In this document: piece by piece, positions 8,328 through 16,937 of the stretch
How the letters are laid out: every line of letters begins with the position of its first letter
Position numbering within the stretch: position 1 is the stretch's first letter
Assembly (NCBI RefSeq): GCF_001509475.1
Contig: NZ_LLZG01000058.1
Location: forward strand, 1 to 64,000
Length of the DNA: 64,000 nt
Source: Streptomyces regalis
GTDB lineage: Bacteria; Actinomycetota; Actinomycetes; Streptomycetales; Streptomycetaceae
Reading direction: 5' to 3'
The notes under the pieces: generated by a model
Told to the model about the DNA's origin: nothing
The model's database searches: none
What the model saw: only the letters and a program-made list of their open reading frames with translations
Made by a program: the position numbers and the translations under genes

Positions 8328-8473
8328 GCGATCCGCTTCGCCGAGCCGGTCGCGTGAGTCCGGCTGTTCGGCGAGGCCGCCGCGGAAAGTACAGAAGTTC
8401 CTCGGACACGACCGGCCGACAACCACGGTCGATCGATTCCGTTGTCATGACCACAGCTTGATGGGAAACCGGT

Positions 8474-10204
8474 GTGAAATCTCGAGTCGTAGGTGCTGTT
8501 CCGAAGGCGTCCGCCGACAGCTTGCTCCCGGCGCAGCCAAGCGCCCAGCTCCAGCCCACGGAGGCGGGGAACACCCTGGCCGGCCTCTTGGCGAAACGCA
8601 TCAATGGGAGCACGCAGGAGCACCGAAGGTCCCAGAACGCCGCTCAGCAGCGGCTGAGCGCACTCGGATCCCCCCACCCCAGCACCACGCTGCAGGTGGA
8701 GGGAGCCCTCCACCTGGCGCGGCCCGCGTTCCTCCCGCCCGACGAGGAGGGCTACGCCAGGTTGAGGCACCTCGACGCCGGCCTGCGCGTGATCGAAGCA
8801 GCCTTCCCTCAGGTCAGCACCGATATTGAGGTCTGCCGGCTGACCTGCATGATGCTGGAAGGGGCCTGGAGGAGCCGGGCACTCATACCGACGCGCGAGG
8901 AGGAGCAGACAGCCGCCTGTACCTGCCCTCTGTGCCGTCGGCTGCCCACGCCCCCCGCACGCACGCTGGATGACTACCGTTGGCGGCAGAGCGCCGGTCG
9001 TCCCCTCACCGTCAAGACCTGGCCGAACCGCCGGGAACTCGACAGCGTCCTGACCGGTGGATGGTCCTGGACCCGGCAGATGAACGACCTCGAACGAGAC
9101 CTTGGCCACCGCTACCGCTTCGAGGACGACATACTCGTCTTCCACGAATACAAACGCGTGGTCGACACCATCGACACAACGCGGCTCACCCAATTCATCG
9201 AAGGCCGCCTGGCCGAGAATTTCAGCACCAACGGCGCACGGGCGCTGGTCTCCGGACTCTTCGCAGCCCACAAGCGAACCGTCGACGAGTACTGGCTCCA
9301 ACAGCACGACGCGGGCAGCGTGACGCTCCCCCAGACCAACCCGCTCAACCAGAGCACCTACTCCATCCTGCAGATGCTGGACTGCCTGTTCTGGCACGTC
9401 GCACCCGACACCGAACTCTGGCAGGAGGAAAACCTCGCCTCCCTGCTGCTGTGCCGCGTCATCGACGACATGGCCGATGTACGAGCCGACGCCCTCACCG
9501 GCGAGATAAGCAACTTCTGGCTCGCCGACATGCCCACCCACACCAAGGCCCTCTACGCGGCCTGCGCCATAGCCATCGTCAAGTACGGCTGCATGCCCGA
9601 GGCGCATGACCCGATGTGGAACACCTGGCTGATGACCACCACCATCGTCTGGATGGGGCTCACGGGCCGCCACGCCCTGTGGTTCGACGGCATCACCCAG
9701 GGCCTCCCCCCGGCCGAGGACTGCCCGCTGTGCGACCTGCAGCCCAACGCATGCGCCGGCGTCCTCACCCACGGCACCACCCTCACCATCAGCCCGCGGC
9801 CCACCGCACCGGCACTGAGCGCCCGGACCGCCGAGCTGTCCGCACGCTGCCGGGCCCAACACCCCCAGGCATGGCCCCTCTTCGACGCCGAGCTCCATGC
9901 CTTCGAGGCATTGCACGGCCCCTGGTACGGCAGCATCGACAGCGCATGGGAGATCCTGCGCCGCACCTACATCGCCGCCGTGGAGGCATCCAGCGCCGAA
10001 CCGTCCCCGGAGCGCGCTCGTCAGATCCAAGAGGACTCCGGCGTAGTCGGATCCGAAAAGTTTCACACCCTGCACGACCCTCGGACCGGGAGGGAAGACA
10101 CCGCCCTGCTCGCCTACATGTTCGGCGGCGCCCACCCGCACTTCCTCTGGAACGCAACGGGATACCGCCCCACGGGCGTCGCAGGCGACTGGCTCGACGG
10201 CTGA
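8474..10204 (+). CDS. Unassigned 576-aa protein with a DDxxD-like motif and Cys clusters
   Basis: I do not recognise this family. The protein is soluble and largely helical, with no signal peptide. Visible features: a Cys cluster CTCPLCRR near residue 155, a second, CPLCDLQPNAC, near 420, and the acidic motif VIDDMADVRAD at about 330-340, which fits the DDxxD pattern of class I isoprenoid synthases. It is followed by LTGEISNFW. Many Trp, Tyr and Phe residues surround the motif. The gene is visibly less GC-rich than its neighbours and sits just after a terpene-synthase remnant, both suggesting acquired specialised metabolism. The GTG start at 8474 is uncertain, as the first 50 residues look poorly conserved. 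Confidence 0.55.
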   Translation: MKSRVVGAVPKASADSLLPAQPSAQLQPTEAGNTLAGLLAKRINGSTQEHRRSQNAAQQRLSALGSPHPSTTLQVEGALHLARPAFLPPDEEGYARLRHLDAGLRVIEAAFPQVSTDIEVCRLTCMMLEGAWRSRALIPTREEEQTAACTCPLCRRLPTPPARTLDDYRWRQSAGRPLTVKTWPNRRELDSVLTGGWSWTRQMNDLERDLGHRYRFEDDILVFHEYKRVVDTIDTTRLTQFIEGRLAENFSTNGARALVSGLFAAHKRTVDEYWLQQHDAGSVTLPQTNPLNQSTYSILQMLDCLFWHVAPDTELWQEENLASLLLCRVIDDMADVRADALTGEISNFWLADMPTHTKALYAACAIAIVKYGCMPEAHDPMWNTWLMTTTIVWMGLTGRHALWFDGITQGLPPAEDCPLCDLQPNACAGVLTHGTTLTISPRPTAPALSARTAELSARCRAQHPQAWPLFDAELHAFEALHGPWYGSIDSAWEILRRTYIAAVEASSAEPSPERARQIQEDSGVVGSEKFHTLHDPRTGREDTALLAYMFGGAHPHFLWNATGYRPTGVAGDWLDG

Positions 10205-10352
10205 CGCCTCAACCTGCTGACGCAGCCGGCAGTCGTTGAGGAGGGTCCGGTGGTCTCGGCCGAACTGGCCGGGCGGGGCTCGGTGGACGACCTGCCGGCC
10301 GGGTGAGGAGACGGCGCTGCCCGGCCGGGGGTCCGGCCGGGCAGCGGTGGTG

Positions 10353-11600
10353 TCAGACGGAGAACTCGACCGGCAGGCTGTCGAGCCGGGACTCCCAGGT
10401 GGAGGCGGTCGAGGAGAGCTCCTCCGACGGTACGGCCAGGCGCAGGCCCGGCAGCCGGTGCAGCAGGACGTCCACGCCGATCTCGATGATGGACTGGCCG
10501 ATGTTCTGCCCCGGGCACTCGTGCGGTCCGGAGCTGAACGCCAGGTGCGACTGGTTGCCCTGCACGGCCACGGCCGAGTCGGGCCGTACCTCGGGGTCGA
10601 GGTTGCCGGCGGCCAGGCCCAGGACGAGCAGTTCTCCCTCCTGGATGTGATGGCCTCCGAGCTCCAGGTCGGCGGCCGCGAACCGGCCCGGCAGCACGGC
10701 CAGCGGCGGGGTGTCCCACATGACCTCCTCCACCACCGAGGAGATGTTCAGCTGCCCGCTGACCAGACCGGACAGCCGGGCAGCGTCGGTGAGGACCAGT
10801 TGCAGAACCCGGGCCAGCAGGTTGCTGGTGGTGGTGTGCGCGGCGATCAGCACCAGGCGCAGATGGCTGACGACCTCGTCGTGGTCGAGGCCGGCCGGGT
10901 GCTCCAGCAGGGCCGTGGCGAAATCGGAGCCCGGCTCGGCCCGCTTGCGCTCAGCGAGTTCCCCGAGGATCTGCATGATCCGCTCGTTGTGCTCGAGGGC
11001 GCCCTCGCCACCCTTGAAGACCTGGGCGCACGACTCGACCAGACGTAGCCCGTCCGCCGTGGGAAGGCCCAGGATCCGGGTGAGCACGAGCATCGTCAGG
11101 TGCTCGGCGTAGTCGGCCACCAGGTCGGCGCGCCCGGCGTCGACGAACGCGTCGATCTGTTTGTTCGCGAAGTACGTGGCGTGTCGCCGCACGCCACGGC
11201 TGGACGCCGCGAGCAGCCCGTCGGTGACCGCGCCGCGCAACCGGCGGTGCGGTTCGCCGTCCTGGGAGACGCAGTCGGGCCGCCAGCCGACCATCGGGAT
11301 CAGCGGATGCGTCTCCGGGATGTGCCCCTCGCGCCAGTCCCGCCAGATCCGCGCGTCCCGGCTGAACTGGCGGGGGTTGTCGAGCACCCGCCGGTTGTCG
11401 CGGTAGCCGAGGACCAGCCATGCGGGGACGTCGCCCTCGAGGAGCACCGGCGCCACGGACCCGTGCTCCTTGCGCAGCCGCTCGTAGATGCCGTACGGGT
11501 CGGTCGACGCCTCCGGCCCGAACAGCCGGGTGAGGTCGGCCCCGTGGGCGACCGGGCAGCCACGCGGGGCGTCGGGATCGTTTAAGGGCTGGGCGTTCAT
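10353..11600 (-). CDS. cvnE: CYP157-type cytochrome P450 of the conservon (CvnE)
   Basis: The 415-residue P450 closes the cvn operon. The I helix carries LIAAHTTTSN (near 245), and the heme loop is FSSGPHECPGQNIG (near 350), with Cys as thiolate ligand. The K helix reads VVEEVMWDTPP: the Arg of the otherwise near-universal ExxR motif is replaced by Trp. CYP157 members are known for lacking ExxR, which supports this assignment. Its ATG overlaps the stop of cvnD (ATGA at 11597-11600), so the two are translationally coupled. Conservon P450s are thought to act with the membrane-associated Cvn complex; the substrate is unknown. Confidence 0.9.
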   Translation of the reverse strand: MNAQPLNDPDAPRGCPVAHGADLTRLFGPEASTDPYGIYERLRKEHGSVAPVLLEGDVPAWLVLGYRDNRRVLDNPRQFSRDARIWRDWREGHIPETHPLIPMVGWRPDCVSQDGEPHRRLRGAVTDGLLAASSRGVRRHATYFANKQIDAFVDAGRADLVADYAEHLTMLVLTRILGLPTADGLRLVESCAQVFKGGEGALEHNERIMQILGELAERKRAEPGSDFATALLEHPAGLDHDEVVSHLRLVLIAAHTTTSNLLARVLQLVLTDAARLSGLVSGQLNISSVVEEVMWDTPPLAVLPGRFAAADLELGGHHIQEGELLVLGLAAGNLDPEVRPDSAVAVQGNQSHLAFSSGPHECPGQNIGQSIIEIGVDVLLHRLPGLRLAVPSEELSSTASTWESRLDSLPVEFSV

Positions 11601-12202
11601 CGGGACTCCAGTGCGACGGCGGAGCGAGCCTGCAAGTGACGTATCAGCGCGACGAGCACGTCACGGCTGGAGGCCCGGTCGCGGGCGTCGCAGGCCACGA
11701 CCGGGATGTGTTCGGGGATGTCGAGGGCGTCGCGGATCTCCTCGACCGGGTAGTCCTTGGAGTCGGGGAAGACGTTCAGCGCGACGACGAACGGGACGTT
11801 CTGCCGCTCCATCTCCTCGATGGCCCGGAAGCTGGAGGCAAGGCGCCGGGTGTCGACCAGGACGACGGCGCCGAGCGCGCCCTTGAACAGGCCGTTCCAC
11901 AGGAACCAGAACCGCTCCTGGCCGGGCGTGCCGAACAGGTACAGCATCAGGCTGTCGTTGAGGCTGATCTTGCCGAAGTCCAGGCTGACGGTGGTCTGCG
12001 TCTTGTCGGCGACCCCGATGAGGTGGTCGACGTCGGCGCTGGCCTGGGTGAGCGTCTCCTCGGTGGTCAGCGGCTTGATGTCGCTGACCGAGCGGACCAT
12101 GGTGGTCTTTCCGGTGCCGAAGCCGCCGGCGATCATCACCTTCACCGAGCGGGGGCCGGACCCACCGGGCCGCCCCGGATGGTCAAAGCCTTTCAAGTCC
12201 AC
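11597..12202 (-). CDS. cvnD: Conservon small GTPase (CvnD)
   Basis: The 201-residue protein is a Ras-like GTP-binding protein of the MglA/CvnD group. The P-loop is GGFGTGKTT near residue 24. Switch regions follow, with DKTQTTVSLDFGKI and the G3-like LFGTPGQERFWF. ALNVFPD occupies the NKxD position and is degenerate, and CDARDR corresponds to G5, as is usual for CvnD. GTG 12202 is chosen because it gives normal CvnD length and has GAGGAGG six bases upstream. It overlaps the end of cvnC by 20 bp. In this family the GTPase works with the CvnB roadblock partner at the membrane. Confidence 0.9.
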   Translation of the reverse strand: MDLKGFDHPGRPGGSGPRSVKVMIAGGFGTGKTTMVRSVSDIKPLTTEETLTQASADVDHLIGVADKTQTTVSLDFGKISLNDSLMLYLFGTPGQERFWFLWNGLFKGALGAVVLVDTRRLASSFRAIEEMERQNVPFVVALNVFPDSKDYPVEEIRDALDIPEHIPVVACDARDRASSRDVLVALIRHLQARSAVALESR

Positions 12203-12554
12203 TGAGTACCTCCTCAAGGAGCGCGAGGTCGGGCCCGCGACCGGCGTGATGGGCCGGGATGGGGTCACGGGCTTCGACATGGCCTGCCTCCAGCAGATCC
12301 GTCAGCAGCACCGCGAGAATGTTGAAGGGCAGTCCGAGATGGGCGCCGAGTTCGGCCACCGACAGCGGATCGCGGCAGCGCCGGAGGATCTCCTCGTGCT
12401 CGTGCTGCATCCCCGGTACGGGACTGGTGCGGGAGACGATGAGGGTCGCCACGTCGAGGCTCGACGCCGAACCGCCCGGTCCGCTACGCCCCTTGGTGAG
12501 GACGTAGTAACGCTCGAGACCGGACGGGTTCGTGGACCGGCGGGGAGCACTCAT
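12183..12554 (-). CDS. cvnC: Conservon DUF742 protein (CvnC)
   Basis: The 123-residue product is a DUF742 protein with a winged-helix-like core: ERYYVLTKGRS near the N-terminus, then SVAELGAHLGLPFNILAVLLTDLLEAGHVEA near residues 65-95. It is the third gene of the operon. ATG 12554 overlaps the cvnB stop (ATGA, 12551-12554), and its 3' end overlaps the start of cvnD. Its molecular role in the Cvn complex is not established. Confidence 0.9.
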   Translation of the reverse strand: MSAPRRSTNPSGLERYYVLTKGRSGPGGSASSLDVATLIVSRTSPVPGMQHEHEEILRRCRDPLSVAELGAHLGLPFNILAVLLTDLLEAGHVEARDPIPAHHAGRGPDLALLEEVLSGLERL

Positions 12555-12961
12555 CCAGAGTGCTCCTCCAGGCGCGGAGTGGTGCCGAGCAGTTCGCCCA
12601 TCCTGCGCGCCAGGTCCCTCATCTGGTGGCCGAGCAGCCCCTGGTCGAGGCCTTCCCGGGCAAGGACGCCGAGATACGTCTCCACCCCGGCCCGTACGAC
12701 GAAGAGGTGGCCGCCGTCCACCTCGATCATCGCCAGCCTGAGCTGCCCCGCGTACTTGGGGAACTGCTCGGCGACCGGCTGGGCCAGGGCCTGCAGTCCG
12801 GCCACCACGGCCGCGAACCGGTCCACGTCGTCGGGGTCTTCGGCGCCAAAGGAGGTGACGGCCTTGCCGTCGCTCGAGGCCACGAGGGCGAAGCGGATCT
12901 CCGGGATGGACTCCACCAGATCGCGGAGCGCCCAGCTCACGTCGGTTCCCTGTTGCGTCAT
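12551..12961 (-). CDS. cvnB: Conservon roadblock/LC7 protein (CvnB)
   Basis: The 136-residue product is a roadblock/LC7-domain protein. Typical elements are SWALRDLVESIPEIRFALVASSDGKAV, FAAVVAGLQALAQ and QLRLAMIEVDGGHLFVVRAG. Such proteins form dimers that bind small GTPases, here presumably CvnD, and may modulate its GTPase cycle. It starts 5 bp after cvnA and overlaps cvnC by 4 bp, so production of all three is tightly coupled. Confidence 0.92.
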   Translation of the reverse strand: MTQQGTDVSWALRDLVESIPEIRFALVASSDGKAVTSFGAEDPDDVDRFAAVVAGLQALAQPVAEQFPKYAGQLRLAMIEVDGGHLFVVRAGVETYLGVLAREGLDQGLLGHQMRDLARRMGELLGTTPRLEEHSG

Positions 12962-12966
12962 GTGGA

Positions 12967-14691
12967 CTAGTCGCTCTCTTCAGTGTGGTGCTCGGTGGAT
13001 CCGCGCCCGGCAGGTGCGGTTTCCTCCTCGGTGGACTCCTCGCCGGCCTCCCGGCCGGCCGTCGCGAAGGCGGCCAGGCCGACGAACGAGGCGTCCGGCG
13101 GGACCGCGGAGACGACGGTCTCCTCGGTCCGCTCCCGGCGCTCGGCCGGCTGGGGCGCGGCCGCCTCGTTGCGTTTGCTGCGGCGCCGGGGCAGTCCGCC
13201 GGGCGTGGTGTCCACGGCCTCGCCGGGTTCGGCCACCCATTCGGCGGTGGCCGCCGTGCGCACCGGGGCGGCCTCGGCGGGCTGGGCCGCCGGGGTCGCG
13301 GCGGTGGCCGGGGCGGCGGCGGGCAGCGGGCTGAAGTACTTGTGCGGAACCACCACAACCACCGAAGTACCGAGCCAGGGCGAGTCCGCGAAGGTGACGC
13401 GGATGCCGTAGCGACGGGCGAGTGCACCGACGACGCGCAGGCCGAGGCTGGCGTCCTCGGAGATGCCGCCGATGCCCGGTCCGGCCGCGGTGCCGGTCAG
13501 GGCGTCCTCGGCCTCGCGCTTCTTCTCGTCGCTCAGGCCCTTGCCGGAGTCCTGGATCTCGATGCCGACGCCGTTGGGCACCTCCTTGCCGGAGACCAGC
13601 ACGGGCTCGCTGGGCGGCGAGTAGCGGGCCGCGTTGTCCAGCAGGTGCGCGAAGATCAGCGTGAGGTGGTCCACCAGGCCGCCGTCCACGCCGAGTTCGG
13701 GCAGGTGGCGGATGTCCACGCGGTGGAAGTCCTTGATCCGGCCGACGCCGCCGCGCACCACGCTGAGCAGACGCTGCGGCTCCTGCCACTGCCGTCCCGG
13801 CCGGTCCGAGCCGCCGAGCACGCCGATGCTCGCGGCGAGCGAGTCGGCGGGGCCCAGCTCCTGGTCCAGCTCCATCAGACCGCGGGCCACGGCGGGCAGC
13901 CGCCCGTGCTCGCCCTGCATCTCGTGCAGGCGGCCGCGGAGCTTGCTGGTCAGCACGTGGATACGGTTGCCGATGCTGATGACGGCCTGTTCGGCGGAGG
14001 TCGAGCGGTTGAACTCCTCCTCCACAGCGATCAGGGCGGTGCGCAGCACCTTGCGCAGTTCGGCCTGCAGGTCGGCGCTGACCTTGGCGCACTGGCTGGC
14101 CGCGGGCAGCAGGTCGTCGATGGCCTCGCCTGCGCGCAACTGCTTCAGCGCCTCGGGCAGCTGCTCGTCGGCGAGCCGTGCGACCGCGCCCTGCTGGTGC
14201 GCGAGCTGCTCCTGCCAGACGTCGGCCTGATCGGTGAGCTGGGACTCGTACGACGTCACCTGGGCGGTGAGGCGCTCCTCGAAGGCGCGTGCCTGCTCGG
14301 CCAGTTGGGCTTCGTACGTCGAGCGCTGCTCCGCGAGCTGCGCCTCGTACGCGCCGGACTGATCCGTGAGCTGTCCCTCCAGGGCGGCGCGCTCCGAGGT
14401 GAACTTCCGCTCCAGGCCCGCCACATGCTGCTGCCACTGCTGCGAGTGCTCGGCCTGCGTGGTGCGGAAGGAACCCTCGGACCGGCTCAGCTGGGTGCGG
14501 GTGCGGATCAGCAGCCGTACGCAGACGGCGCTCGCGGCCGTAGCCGCGACACCCGCGACTCCGGCGGTTATTCGCTCGGAGCTCATGAACGTGGCGGCAA
14601 CCGTCCCGCCTCCTAAGGCCAGCGGCATCAGCCACCAGCTGTACCAGGCGACAGGGGCCCGCGCCGCCGGCGGCGGAGTGGCGAGTTCCAT
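12967..14691 (-). CDS. cvnA: Conservon sensor-kinase-like membrane protein (CvnA)
   Basis: The product of about 574 residues opens with two membrane helices (WWLMPLALGGGTVAATFM, then a second near residue 45). A long coiled coil follows, with repeated QLAEQ/QLTDQ heptads from about 75 to 190. A histidine-kinase-type ATPase domain carries the N box HLLDNAARYSPP and the G boxes IQDSGKGL and SLGLRVVGALARR. A clear phosphorylated His box is not seen, as is usual for CvnA. The C-terminal 130 residues are Pro/Ala/Glu-rich and probably disordered. ATG 14691 has AAGG at proper spacing; ATG 14697 is the alternative. It is the first gene of the cvn operon. Confidence 0.88.
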   Translation of the reverse strand: MELATPPPAARAPVAWYSWWLMPLALGGGTVAATFMSSERITAGVAGVAATAASAVCVRLLIRTRTQLSRSEGSFRTTQAEHSQQWQQHVAGLERKFTSERAALEGQLTDQSGAYEAQLAEQRSTYEAQLAEQARAFEERLTAQVTSYESQLTDQADVWQEQLAHQQGAVARLADEQLPEALKQLRAGEAIDDLLPAASQCAKVSADLQAELRKVLRTALIAVEEEFNRSTSAEQAVISIGNRIHVLTSKLRGRLHEMQGEHGRLPAVARGLMELDQELGPADSLAASIGVLGGSDRPGRQWQEPQRLLSVVRGGVGRIKDFHRVDIRHLPELGVDGGLVDHLTLIFAHLLDNAARYSPPSEPVLVSGKEVPNGVGIEIQDSGKGLSDEKKREAEDALTGTAAGPGIGGISEDASLGLRVVGALARRYGIRVTFADSPWLGTSVVVVVPHKYFSPLPAAAPATAATPAAQPAEAAPVRTAATAEWVAEPGEAVDTTPGGLPRRRSKRNEAAAPQPAERRERTEETVVSAVPPDASFVGLAAFATAGREAGEESTEEETAPAGRGSTEHHTEESD

Positions 14692-14957
14692 CTGCATCCT
14701 TACAAGCAACACGATCGAACAGGGGGGGTGTGCAAGGGGGGAGCGCACTGATGCATACGCACCACGAGATGACCGATCGCGACCGAGTCAACTCGCAGCG
14801 CCGAACGGGAGCTTATCGGGTTCGAACGCAAAAGGATCAACCTGACGGCTTGGCGGAAGTGAGGGTTCCATCACTCTCAGCCAAGAGCACAAACATCGAC
14901 AAATGCCTTTACTGACCTGCACAGTCGGAGAAAACGACGCCCAGGTTCACGTGGGGT

Positions 14958-15809
14958 TCACCTGCAGCCCATGCCGTCCTTCACCCGAGGCCAGGCCTCG
15001 ACGCCGTCGGGGGTGCGGACGTACGCCGTAGACGTGTCTTCGGTCAGCCACAACTGCCGGTCACCGAGCCGGTATCCGGTATCGTGCGCGCCTTCGGGCA
15101 TGGGTACGTCGCCGTCGTACGCGTCGTTCAGCATGCCGGGTTCGAGGACACCGTCGGGATCGCGGGCGTACAGCTTGCGGTCCTGGTACGCGCCGAGTTC
15201 GAGGAAGTGCGCCTGCTGCCAGTCACAGTGGGCCGATCCGACGGAGCTGCTGACCTCGGTGATCGGCACGCGGTGGCCGTCCCTGTCCGTCCAGATCTCG
15301 TACTCCTTGGTGGCCGTGAAGCTCTCGGGGAGTTCGGCGGGGTCGCAGGAGGCGCTGGTCTCCGGGCCCCAACCGGGGCGGTTCTTGCGGTCCTTGGCCA
15401 CGACGACCGCCACCTTGGTCCGCCCGTCGACGTCGTAGGAGAACAGGACCCGGCCGCCCTCCTCGCGCTCCACGCGGTATCCGGACCGCGGCACGTCGGG
15501 CTGCTCGATCTCGAAGTACGTCTTGAGGCCGCCCTCGGGCGTGGATCCGCCGTCCCCCTCGCTCCACGGTTCGCTGCCGCCACCCGAGTAGATCTCCCCG
15601 TCGCACTCCAGTGCCCGGCCGGCGGCGCCCGACTCGATGCGGGTCGCCCGCGGACCCTCCTCGTCGAGGTTCCGGACGGGCACGTACAGCGGTCCGTCGT
15701 ACGGCGTGGCCGCCGGTGTGCCCTCGACGACCGCGCTCTCCTCCTCGGTACCGCATCCCACGACCGCGGTCGCCACCAGCACCGCCACTGCCACAAGCCC
15801 TCTGCGCAT
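14958..15809 (-). CDS. Secreted lipoprotein of unknown function
   Basis: The 283-residue precursor has a short basic n-region (MRRG), a hydrophobic core and a lipobox VVGC, so it should be lipidated at Cys19 and anchored outside the membrane. The mature part is acidic, with several Cys residues (CDGEIYSGGG, SASCDP, SAHCDW, GMGC) that may form disulfides. I recognise no enzyme motif. It lies upstream of the cvn operon on the same strand, with about 266 bp between them, so it is probably a separate transcription unit. Confidence 0.75.
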   Translation of the reverse strand: MRRGLVAVAVLVATAVVGCGTEEESAVVEGTPAATPYDGPLYVPVRNLDEEGPRATRIESGAAGRALECDGEIYSGGGSEPWSEGDGGSTPEGGLKTYFEIEQPDVPRSGYRVEREEGGRVLFSYDVDGRTKVAVVVAKDRKNRPGWGPETSASCDPAELPESFTATKEYEIWTDRDGHRVPITEVSSSVGSAHCDWQQAHFLELGAYQDRKLYARDPDGVLEPGMLNDAYDGDVPMPEGAHDTGYRLGDRQLWLTEDTSTAYVRTPDGVEAWPRVKDGMGCR

Positions 15810-15891
15810 TCCTGCCCCCCCTGTTCACCGTGCTGTCTTGACCCTTCGACGCGGCGGTGGGCAGGAACGTTCGCCTCGACCTGGCGCGCGC

Positions 15892-16866
15892 CTACCTGGC
15901 GGCCGCCGCCTGGAACGTGCGCCGGTACGCCTGCGGCGACACCCCGATCGCGGCATGCAGATGCTGACGCAGGGAGGCTCCCGTGGCGAAGCCGACCTGG
16001 CCGGCGATCTGGTCCACCGACAGGTCGCTGGACTCCAGCAGATGCCGGGCGCGGGCGACGCGCTGCTGGATCAGCCAGCGGCCGGGGCTGAGGCCGACCT
16101 CGTCGTTGAAGCGGCGGGCGAAGGTGCGCAGGCTCATCCGGGCGTGGGCGGCGAGGTCGGCCAGAGTGAGGGGTTCGTCGAGGCGTTCCAGGGCCCAGGC
16201 GCGGGTGGCGGCGGTGCTCACGGCTTCGCTCTCCGGGACCGGCTGCTCGATGTACTGGGCCTGGCCGCCGTCCCGGAAGGGGGGCACGACGCAGCGCCGG
16301 GCCACCGCGTTGGCGAGCTCGTGGCCGTGGTCGGTGCGGACGATGTGCAGGCAGACGTCGACGCCGGAGGCGGCGCCGGCCGAGGTGAGGATCCGGCCGT
16401 CGTGGACGAAGAGGACGTCCGGGTCGAGGTCGACGTGCGGGTAGCGGCGCCGGAACGGTTCGGTCACCTGCCAGTGCGTGGTGGCCCTGCGGCCGTCGAG
16501 GAGGCCCGCCGCGGCGAGGACGAAGGCGGCGGTGCAGATCGACACGATGCGGGCGTCCGGGCGGATCAGCGCGAGTGCGTCGGCGATCTCGGCGGTCAGC
16601 TCCGTGGGGATGTACGGGGCCGCCATGGAGGCGACCACCACGGTGTCGGCCGTGGCGAGGATCTCCGGGCCGTGCCGCACGCCGATCGTGAAGTCCGCGT
16701 TGCTGCGCACCGGCCGGCCGTCGACGCTGCAGGTCAGCACCTCGTACCGGCCGTCGGCCGCGCCGAAGATCCGGCTGGGTATGCCGAGCTCGAAGGGGTA
16801 GACGCCGTCCAGGGCCAGCACCACGACCCGTTCCACGTGCCGTTCACCGCGTCGCTCGTCACTCAT
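15892..16866 (-). CDS. GlxA-type AraC-family regulator with DJ-1/PfpI domain
   Basis: The 324-residue protein joins an N-terminal DJ-1/PfpI-like domain to a C-terminal AraC helix-turn-helix pair. The first spans about 10-190; its nucleophile-elbow region is SICTAAFVLAAAGLLDGRRATTHW. The second includes LTLADLAAHARMSLRTFARRFN and DLSVDQIAGQVGFATGASLRQHLHA. Such regulators sense a small metabolite. It is divergent from the quinone oxidoreductase gene, with a 10-bp-arm inverted repeat between them that overlaps its own start codon, arguing for control of both genes. Confidence 0.9.
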   Translation of the reverse strand: MSDERRGERHVERVVVLALDGVYPFELGIPSRIFGAADGRYEVLTCSVDGRPVRSNADFTIGVRHGPEILATADTVVVASMAAPYIPTELTAEIADALALIRPDARIVSICTAAFVLAAAGLLDGRRATTHWQVTEPFRRRYPHVDLDPDVLFVHDGRILTSAGAASGVDVCLHIVRTDHGHELANAVARRCVVPPFRDGGQAQYIEQPVPESEAVSTAATRAWALERLDEPLTLADLAAHARMSLRTFARRFNDEVGLSPGRWLIQQRVARARHLLESSDLSVDQIAGQVGFATGASLRQHLHAAIGVSPQAYRRTFQAAAAR

Positions 16867-16901
16867 GGCACGATCCTATCGAAGGTTGGCAATCGTGCCA
16901 T
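16865..16901. promoter_or_regulatory. Long inverted repeat between divergent regulator and oxidoreductase
   Basis: ATGGCACGAT (16865-16874) and ATCGTGCCAT (16892-16901) are perfect 10-bp arms separated by 17 bp, putting their centres 27 bp apart. The left arm covers the regulator's start codon. The position fits an operator for the GlxA-type regulator controlling itself and the oxidoreductase at 16938. Confidence 0.6.
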
Positions 16902-16937
16902 TTTCCTGCGCGGCGGCTCCCGGCAGGCTGTTGGACC

